Shown here piece by piece: positions 57,801 to 64,000 of a DNA stretch of 64,000 nucleotides. The position numbers were made by a program, and so were the translations under genes. This DNA is from Cotesia glomerata (Eukaryota > Arthropoda > Insecta > Hymenoptera > Braconidae): contig NC_058166.1 of the NCBI RefSeq assembly GCF_020080835.1, positions 5,208,001-5,272,000 on the forward strand. The letters are read 5' to 3'. Under the pieces are notes generated by a model. It saw only the letters and a program-made list of their open reading frames with translations, searched no databases and was not told the DNA's origin. Numbering within the stretch: position 1 is the stretch's first letter; every line of letters starts with the position of its first letter.

Positions 57801-60800
57801 TAATAAATTTGAATTAAGAATAATGTAAAAAATTTTAATAAATATAAATTAATAATAGTGTAAATAAGAAAAAAATGTATTTTATTTTAAAAAAAGCGTG
57901 GGGTGCTTTTTAAGCTATTGTCGAAATAATAATCCTTCTACTTATATCTGTCAATAAAATATTTATAACTATTGACACCATGCACCCTACGCCTTTTTTT
58001 ACAATAAAGTACATATTTTTCTTATTTACACTATTGTTAATTTACATTTATCCAAATTCATTTTCTCTTTTTAGTTTGGTTTTCTATAAAAAGCATGTTT
58101 TTAGTTTATTTTAAACTTATTACTTATTAAATTAAATTTAATTACTTATTAAACTATATTACTTATTATATAGAAGCAAGGTGCTGCTAATGATTCTACC
58201 GCGACACCTTCAATGTTTTCAGTTTTATCGCACTTACATAAGAATGATCTTCTATCATTTAAAAAATTATCACCATTAGTAACAAATACGTTATTTGCAA
58301 CTACTCCACGAATAATAGTAAAGTGATGATTAATTTTACAATTACGAATGTTTTGTAAATAAATACAGCATGATCATTGCATAAAACAATAAATCAGTCC
58401 AAACTGGAGATGGTTATTTTTTAGATATTGCACCACTAAAGATTGTGTTTGCAAGTTATCTTTATACATTTCAGAGACATATAGCTTATTCTTTTTCATA
58501 AGCCTCAAGTATAGTCTTATAGTAATACTATCAATTAATAACTCACTTCATTGAATTTCAAGCATAATTATTAATGGAATATCAACATTTTCAAGACACT
58601 TGTAATTGGCAACACTGTAACAATTATCAGAAGTATGATTCAAAATGTTTGTGTGTACTTTTTTGTCCTGACAAAAATTACGTACATTTTCATTTGCTGA
58701 TAGTTGAATAAATTTTGTCATTATTATGAATTGGCTTTGAGATCTTGCTAGCTGCCTATCAATATGTCAGGTACCATGCAACAGTGTTAATATTTGATTA
58801 TTCAGATCTTCGAATTCATAGCACGTATGAACCCACAAAAGTCCTAAATTTTTCACTGTCAGGTAAATGGATTAATGAGTGTATATTTAATTTATTATTT
58901 AACCAAAACAATTGCATATCGTTAAAATTGATTTGGTCTTAAAACAATTAAAATGTTATAAGTTACAGTTGAATTTTTAATACTCTAATTTTAAACATTA
59001 AAATCTAAAATAAGATATTAAAAATATACAGAACAATGTACAAAGTCTAAGGTAATATAAGATAAGAACTTAGTTCTTGCATTTTTTTAACTAATAAACA
59101 TCTGTAAAAAATAGTTAATTTTCATCTAAACACAATATCAAGTAACATAAATTATATAAATGATAAACCGTCACCTTACAGATTTAGTTTATGAGAATGA
59201 TGAGATGTGCATCACCTCATCGGTCATACGGCGTCGGGGTTAGTTATCGGTCTGGCAATCGCGCGGCTTGGGTTCGAATCTCGGTTAGAACGAAATGCGA
59301 TTTTCACTTTATTTCTATAATTAGCAATAGTTAGGTCTAAATTAAGAGTCAAATGGTCTAACGTTGCGTTACCTCTACATCCAAATCAAACTAAAAAAAT
59401 GGCATTGAAAAATTCTTTTTTTTATAAATTTTTAATCAAATGGCATGAGCCAGACTTAAAAATTAACTATGGCCCAGTCCTGGTATTATTATTATTATTA
59501 TCATTATAAAATACGATCAAGGCGTTCAAAATCGGACCGAATTTTTATTTCTGTCTGATCGTACTTTGGACTCCAGAGTGGTAAAAACGGAAATTTGTAC
59601 CACTGTGGAGTTCAAAATACGATCAAATTTAACATGGAAATTTATCGTACTTTGAACTCCATGATCCGAAGTTGATCGTACCTTAGGAGGTTCAAAACAC
59701 GATCAAAATTTCGACTCGGGTTGGCCAATGAACGGAAATTGTTGAGCATCGGCAAATTCGTATGGGAAGTTCATGCATGTAGCTTTCTTTATTCTATTTT
59801 TTTTATTTAGGATTAGATTTTCAATGCATGGCTTTTGACATGAAGTCTAAAAGATAAAAAAAAATTTGAATATTCTTACCACTTAAACAGATTTGTACCA
59901 TATTCACCGCGAGTATGAGGATAATACAAAGATTGAATGAATCTTCCAAATCGTTTGCAAACTGTATCAATTGATTGTGTCTTCTTACAAGAGGTCCGAG
60001 TGTTTTCGTGTATTCTTGTTCAGTTGATTTAATATTCAAAGTTCGAAATTGTTCTCCTAGCCAATCGAGTTGTCCGGCGACATGTAAAGCTATCCCAAAA
60101 ATGTAACAGTCACATCCTACGTTACCAGTGCATGTCGATAAAATTTGGATCGATTGTAGGATATAAATTGCAGCATATGTATGTGTTGACATTTCATTAA
60201 ATAAACATCCAGTTCCCAAAGGCAGAGGTTGAAATTTAGGAACAGAGGAATTGCTCGTCATATTAGCATCAATAGGCATGTCATATATAGTGAGAAATAT
60301 TAATGGCCCCGTAATAAAAATAGCGTCTGTCAGATAACCAGAAATCATTTGAAAAAGGCAAACAAACCGAGCCAATTTTGCATTCTTTCTCATAATTTCA
60401 AAAGCTTTTGGATCTAGCATCGTCGTCCAGTCGTTTATACTCGATGACATAATTCTGAGAAATTTTCCGTTATTAATTCTGAGCGTTGCTAATTTTACTA
60501 TTACAATAAAACAACAAGCTATTAGCGCGTACATTTGGCTTATATCATGTAATACTCCGCAGTTGAGATTAGATTCTAATAGAATGCTGGTTGCCATTGT
60601 AATCTATTAAAACATTATTAAATTGTTAGAGATAGTGATCAAACTTTACGATTCAAGCTTGTAACAATAAAAATATCAGACCCTCTTGACTATTTAACAT
60701 TTTTTAATCTTTTCGCTGTACTGATACAAAAATTCACTTGATTCAAGTGGAAAATCTTGAACCAAGAAAAAAATTAGAAAATTTTGATTGTTTTAAATCG

Positions 60801-61771
60801 AACAGAAAGTTTTTTGTACAAAGTAAAATTTATTTAGTCAAACTCTTAAAAATGTATTATTGGTTCAAAATTTTTAGTGTAGAATTTCATTTAATATAGA
60901 CAAAAAAGTTTACTTGAAACATAAAAATTCTCAACAAAATCAAAATTGTCTTAGTTCAAGAAAATTTTTCTTCAACTAAAATAATTTTAGTTTTCAAAAA
61001 TATTTTCTCAAATCAACAAAATTGTTTCTCTAACATAGAATATTTTTTCCATATACGAGATATTCTACAACAAATTGGGCAGTTTGAAGATTTTTTAATT
61101 TTAATTTACACAATTTTTTAAGGTCTTCCAGTAACCGTTAAAAATTTTTCCTTTCAAATTTTTCAACAGTTTTTTTTCATGACCCATTCGAACAATAATT
61201 GTTTATATTCCTTAATAATAGTTTCATTGGAACTTTTATTTTATTTTTTTTAATCTTAAAAAATTTTAGAAAATATTTTTTTTAGCATTTTTATTTTACT
61301 CACATCTACACACGTGCACTTATTTTTATATAATTGTCACAACTATTGGAAAATTTTCATTGATTTTCGGAACAGTCTACTCTATTGAAAACTCCAATCT
61401 TTGATCTCCTATTTAGGAGTATTATTTATTGGTGAAAGAACAACTTATTGTCCGCATAGAGAGGCTTTTAAAAGAGTCGACTGCAGTCGAAATGAAATTG
61501 TTCAATGAAATTATAAAAAATTTATAAATATTAGAAAAAAAATGCAAATTTAATATGCATTATAACTGATAATTATTTCATGGAATTCCAAAAAATATTT
61601 TCTTTTTAAGTATTACATCACCTCGAGAATAACAACAATCAGTGTTTGTATTTTTGATAAGATTGATTGACAGTCGAATGGCCAAGTTCCAAGACATTTT
61701 GTAATAAGCTTGTAAAGACCAAAAGCATATTGAGTATTGCTATTCCAGTTTATATTTTTTGTCGTTGCCAT
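54499..61771 (-). CDS. Odorant receptor, three exons, 404 aa
   Basis: An insect seven-transmembrane odorant receptor, acting with the co-receptor Orco as a ligand-gated cation channel in sensory dendrites. Exons (- strand) are 61622-61771, 59880-60603 and 54499-54839, giving 1,215 nt. Splice sites are GT-AG, in phase 0 then phase 1. The N-terminus MATTKNINWN..FGLYKLITKCLGTWPFD has the usual L-G-x-WP motif. Hydrophobic segments lie near residues 42-58, 72-92, 130-155, 195-225, 272-290 and 303-325. The C-terminal motif FKNILKATLSYFSVMQAM is typical. The length matches the family (about 380-420). The frame is intact through all exons. Intron 2 (5.0 kb) holds MITEs, foldbacks and a SINE. The subtype cannot be named. 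Confidence 0.9.
54924..55171. mobile_element. MITE, CACTGATAAAAAAATTAAC family, copy 2
   Basis: It is 248 bp with the same ends as 53021-53261 and TA on both sides. It lies 85 bp inside odorant receptor intron 2. Confidence 0.92.
55385..55678. mobile_element. 294-bp foldback element
   Basis: Arms of about 75 bp: CCCGAGTCAGACTAATGAAC..TACAGGATAATTTTCGATTG and the inverted copy ending TTCTGACTCGGG. Non-coding. Confidence 0.82.
55679..56745. other. Intron stretch with AAGTCTTCAAA words, otherwise plain
   Basis: 55680-55870 repeats AAGTCTT(C/A)AAA in diverged form. The rest is AT-rich and unremarkable. Confidence 0.5.
56746..57190. repeat. CAAGTTG and TCGGCCAA degenerate word arrays
   Basis: It starts CCTGATAGCCAAGTTGATCG, like the left end of 37964-38311. 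It holds about ten CAAGTTG/CAACTTG words up to 57025, then about six TTGGCCAA/CATCGGC words to 57190. The overlapping frames of 68-99 codons are repeat translations. Confidence 0.7.
57680..58130. mobile_element. Foldback of about 450 bp
   Basis: The arms contain AACCAAACTAAAAAGTAGAA and the inverse TTTTTAGTTTGGTTTTCTAT, TAAATAAGAAAAAAATGTAT and its inverse, and AAAGCGTGGGGTGC with TGCACCCTACGCCTTT. Non-coding. Confidence 0.7.
58131..59214. other. Intron stretch without recognised features
   Basis: AT-rich. The 65-codon frame at 58745-58942 (+) has no recognised domain. Confidence 0.45.
59215..59513 (+). mobile_element. tRNA-derived SINE with ATT tail
   Basis: A tRNA-like head has TTAGTTATCGG (A box, about 59239) and GGGTTCGAATC (B box, about 59270), spaced as in tRNA genes. 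A body of about 200 bp follows, then a (ATT)n tail at about 59486-59505. Acceptor pairing is poor, so it is not a working tRNA. It is a different family from the SINE at 20651-20975. Target duplications are not clear. Confidence 0.7.
59511..59720. repeat. Degenerate TTCAAAATACGATCAA words
   Basis: About seven variants of TTCAAA(A)TACGATCAA or its complement lie between 59511 and 59710, close to odorant receptor exon 2. Non-coding. Confidence 0.7.
59880..60603 (-). CDS. Odorant receptor exon 2
   Basis: Acceptor TTTTAATAG before ATTACAATGG. The exon codes residues 51-291 and ends ..QICLS plus one base before the donor GTAAGA (59879-59874). The ATG at 60597 is internal. Confidence 0.9.
60719..60879. 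mobile_element. Diverged MITE copy in odorant receptor intron 1
   Basis: TACTGATACAAAAATTCACT at the left and AAATTTTTAGTG at the right resemble the CACTGATAAAAAAATTAAC family. It contains CTTGATTCAAG and CTTGAACCAAG words. Worn and shorter than 53021-53261. Confidence 0.6.
61622..61771 (-). CDS. Odorant receptor exon 1 (50 codons)
   Basis: ATG at 61771-61769, ending CTC GAG before the donor GTGATG. It encodes the cytoplasmic N-terminus with LGTWPFD and the start of TM1 (IQTLIVVILE). It joins in phase 0 to ITMATSILLE in exon 2. The opposite-strand frame at 61667-61873 is a shadow. Confidence 0.85.
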
Positions 61772-63143
61772 CGTAACTATAAATTTAGTTCAATAGCCTC
61801 TCTCAAACGTAGACTATTTTTATTCTCACTTGATAAAGTTTATATCTTGAAGTTTTACAGCGACCAATTTTAGAATAAAGTTTCTTTGCGTATACATACA
61901 TTATGAAAATTTCTATAATAAAGGGTCATATTGAATTCATAAACTTTTTCATTAAACTTTCTCGTAATTATTCAATGTAGTCTCATGCATAAAATAAGCA
62001 TGTGTAAAAAAAGAAAGGATTCAGTATTAGTGCTATTGATTTTCAAGACAGTCTTCATGCAACCAACGAAAGAGATACATCGGAAAAAGTGGTGATTTAA
62101 ACTTATGAGAGTACTCAGGATTGACTAAAATGAGTTCAAGACATAGTATCATATTAAGATTTTTGAATAAGTGAGACATATTCAATTAAAAGTTATTCAT
62201 TATTTCAGAACCTGTTTTCAAATGAATAAATTCTGTAATTAGTGGATTGTTTTTAGAAACATTTGAATTTTCAGATTTCAACATAAAATTTATCTGGCAG
62301 ATTTTATTGAAACAATTATCAACGCACAACGATTATGATTGCACTGATCTTCCATTTTTTTCTGAATTTAACATTTAGTTCCAAAGTGAATCTACATAAA
62401 CAGTAAAAACTTTAAAATGGAAAATTAGCATTATAACTGATAGCTACATTTGGAAATCAAAATTCTCTTCGATGGAAGTGAATAGAACTATGGAGTTAAA
62501 ACAAAAATTATATAATAATCACGACATATAGGTATAACATTCAACGTTTACGTTGATTGTTTGATTTTTGGAAATAGTCTAACAATTATCATGAAAATCG
62601 TACCTTATTTGTCATATGAAACTTTATTTGTGTACGTTTTTCTCGATAAGAATTTAATTAATTAGCTGACACTATTTTTTTACAGCTTTTTTAGATCTAC
62701 GTTTGTTTTAAATGTCCAGATTTAAGGATTTAAATTCAAACAATTGATAAAGTGGACTAAAAGTCAATCTGCACCGAGAAAAATTAATCATACTACCTAA
62801 TATACAACAATATTAACTCCAACTATCTGAAATGGTATTAAAATTAATCAGTAACAAAATAATAGGTTGTATCATTGATGATTTTGTAATAGTTATCATT
62901 AATAATGGTAACAATTACTATCGAAAACTGTGATAACTGTGAAAACTGTGATAACGAATTACTGTGATAACTGTAACCACCTCAGATTGTAGAAATTCTG
63001 AAAGAAAAAATAATATAAATTTACTTAATTAAATATTTTACTCACATCCATATTTCAGTTTTGCACATTTTTTTCTTAAAAATATTAAAATAAGTAATAA
63101 CATAATCGTTTAAATCCATATAAGATAAAAATTTCTAAATATT
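61772..63143. other. Upstream region of the odorant receptor
   Basis: AT-rich; must contain the receptor promoter on the - strand, but no box is convincing. A TGATAACTGT word repeats at 62930-62975. Confidence 0.4.
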
Positions 63144-63349
63144 CACTGAAAAAAATAATCGGTAGAAGCTACCGATTGATAATCGGTAGAGGCTATAGAT
63201 TTTTCGGTAGAGGCAATTGATTAAAATCGGCAGAGGTTACCAATTTATTTTCGGTAGCAGCTACCGATTTTGTAATCGGTAGCCTCTACCAAAAAATCGG
63301 TAACCTCTACCGAAAAATCGGTAACTTCTACCGATTATTTTTTTTAGTG
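63144..63349. mobile_element. 206-bp MITE with TCGGTAGAGG words
   Basis: The ends CACTGAAAAAAATAATCGGT and ACCGATTATTTTTTTTAGTG are inverted and flanked by TT on both sides. The interior is almost wholly AATCGGTAGAGGCTACCGAT variants. Confidence 0.9.
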
Positions 63350-64000
63350 TTAAAGCTGTTATTGATTAGTTTAAATGATCAAGTATGATTAAGTATTATC
63401 AAAATAGCAATTACCCAAGACTTGGGTTACTAGAAAAGTATTATTATCAGTTATTAATATTTTTTTCATGGTTTCATTATAATTGAATTGATTATAACTC
63501 TATCATTTTGATAATTTGTTCATTGAACTTCTTTAACAGAATGCATATACTGAAATAGGTAAATGTTTATTACATCCGATAGCTTTAAGAATATTATTTA
63601 ATTCAATGCAGAAGAAAATTTACATGTACTTAGTCAAACTTCAAACTCGCTGCATTTCAAAATACGATACCATCAGCTGGAGCAAAGAGTATATGCTCTC
63701 TATAATTGCCATCGTTGGCGGGAAAATTTTAATTTGAATAATTAGATAATTATGATTAATAGTTTAATAATGATTAGTTTTAAGCTTCATTGGATACTGT
63801 TGGTGCATACTATTAATAAATTCAATTAATTTTAATTGTTTTTCTTAACAATTTTTAATTCCCCTTCAAAACTTTTTTTTTGAAAATTTGATTTTTTTTT
63901 AAAAGTTTAATTGTTTGAAAATCTTAGATTTTTTGAAAATTATGTTGTTTTGAAATTTTATTTTTTTGGAAATTTGGAAATTTCAATTTTTTTTTCAAAA
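63350..64000. other. AT-rich end of the window
   Basis: Nothing is recognised. Confidence 0.5.

Larger units (their letters stand above)
57014..59766. repeat. Inverted 46-bp pair bounding 2.75 kb
   Basis: CCCATACGAAGTTGCCGATG..CATTGGCCAA (57014-57060) and its inverted copy (59721-59766, TTGGCCAATGAACGGAAATT..) match at nearly every base. They may be the true ends of one element or parts of two related elements. Confidence 0.75.

Noticed and set aside
59225..59300. Possible tRNA gene on the + strand
   Set aside because: A and B boxes are present, but the acceptor stem does not pair and a SINE body with ATT tail follows.
60595..60597. ATG at 60597 as odorant receptor start
   Set aside because: It lies three codons inside exon 2; an upstream exon with good splice sites and the expected N-terminal motif completes the protein.

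Overview
The window is AT-rich nuclear DNA from an insect. It carries spliced genes, an insect-type odorant receptor, an insect-type ionotropic receptor, and a dense load of DNA transposons, Helitrons, LTR elements and tRNA-derived SINEs. The receptor types and the CA-bearing interspersed repeats suggest a hymenopteran, perhaps a parasitoid wasp. That assignment is inference from repeat style and cannot be proven here.

Three host genes can be supported. (1) An ionotropic-receptor-like pseudogene runs from 4356 to 6707 on the + strand. Its last ten codons now lie about 13 kb away, at 19874-19903. (2) An NRBF2-like autophagy adaptor is on the + strand, with three exons at 38560-38583, 45717-45964 and 46025-46502. 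It includes an 8-codon first exon and a 7.1-kb first intron full of transposons. (3) A complete odorant receptor of 404 aa is on the - strand, with exons at 61622-61771, 59880-60603 and 54499-54839. Its 5-kb second intron is also full of transposons.

From 6684 to 19871 a TIR element sits in the last coding codons of the ionotropic receptor. Nested inside it are a RepHel Helitron with both termini (7066-13036), a Ty3/gypsy element with nearly identical 564-bp LTRs (13045-18912), and a minus-strand non-autonomous Helitron (18969 to about 19645). The proviral LTRs contain the gag start codon and the first 19 gag codons. The tRNA-Leu-like primer site therefore lies inside gag.

From 20 to 38 kb there is no convincing gene. 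The stretch holds hairpin elements, a SINE with 17-bp target duplications, a 1.1-kb TIR element carrying many CTCCCCTG words, nested MITEs, CA/GT-bearing 0.8-1.3-kb repeats, and a 2.3-kb perfect-architecture palindrome (33005-35288) whose centre is an array of about 130-bp repeats in both orientations.

Intron 1 of the NRBF2-like gene holds a piggyBac-like TTAA element containing a foldback, which contains another foldback. Downstream of it, a 1.8-kb solo-LTR candidate is split by a deleted Mutator-like element (47439-49678). A pogo-like remnant (52977 onward) is split by both a MITE and a 524-bp solo LTR.

The main general observation is a group of at least ten short elements that share the terminus formula CACNG + A-run, 2-bp TN target duplications, and interiors built from diverged repeats of an element-specific palindromic word.
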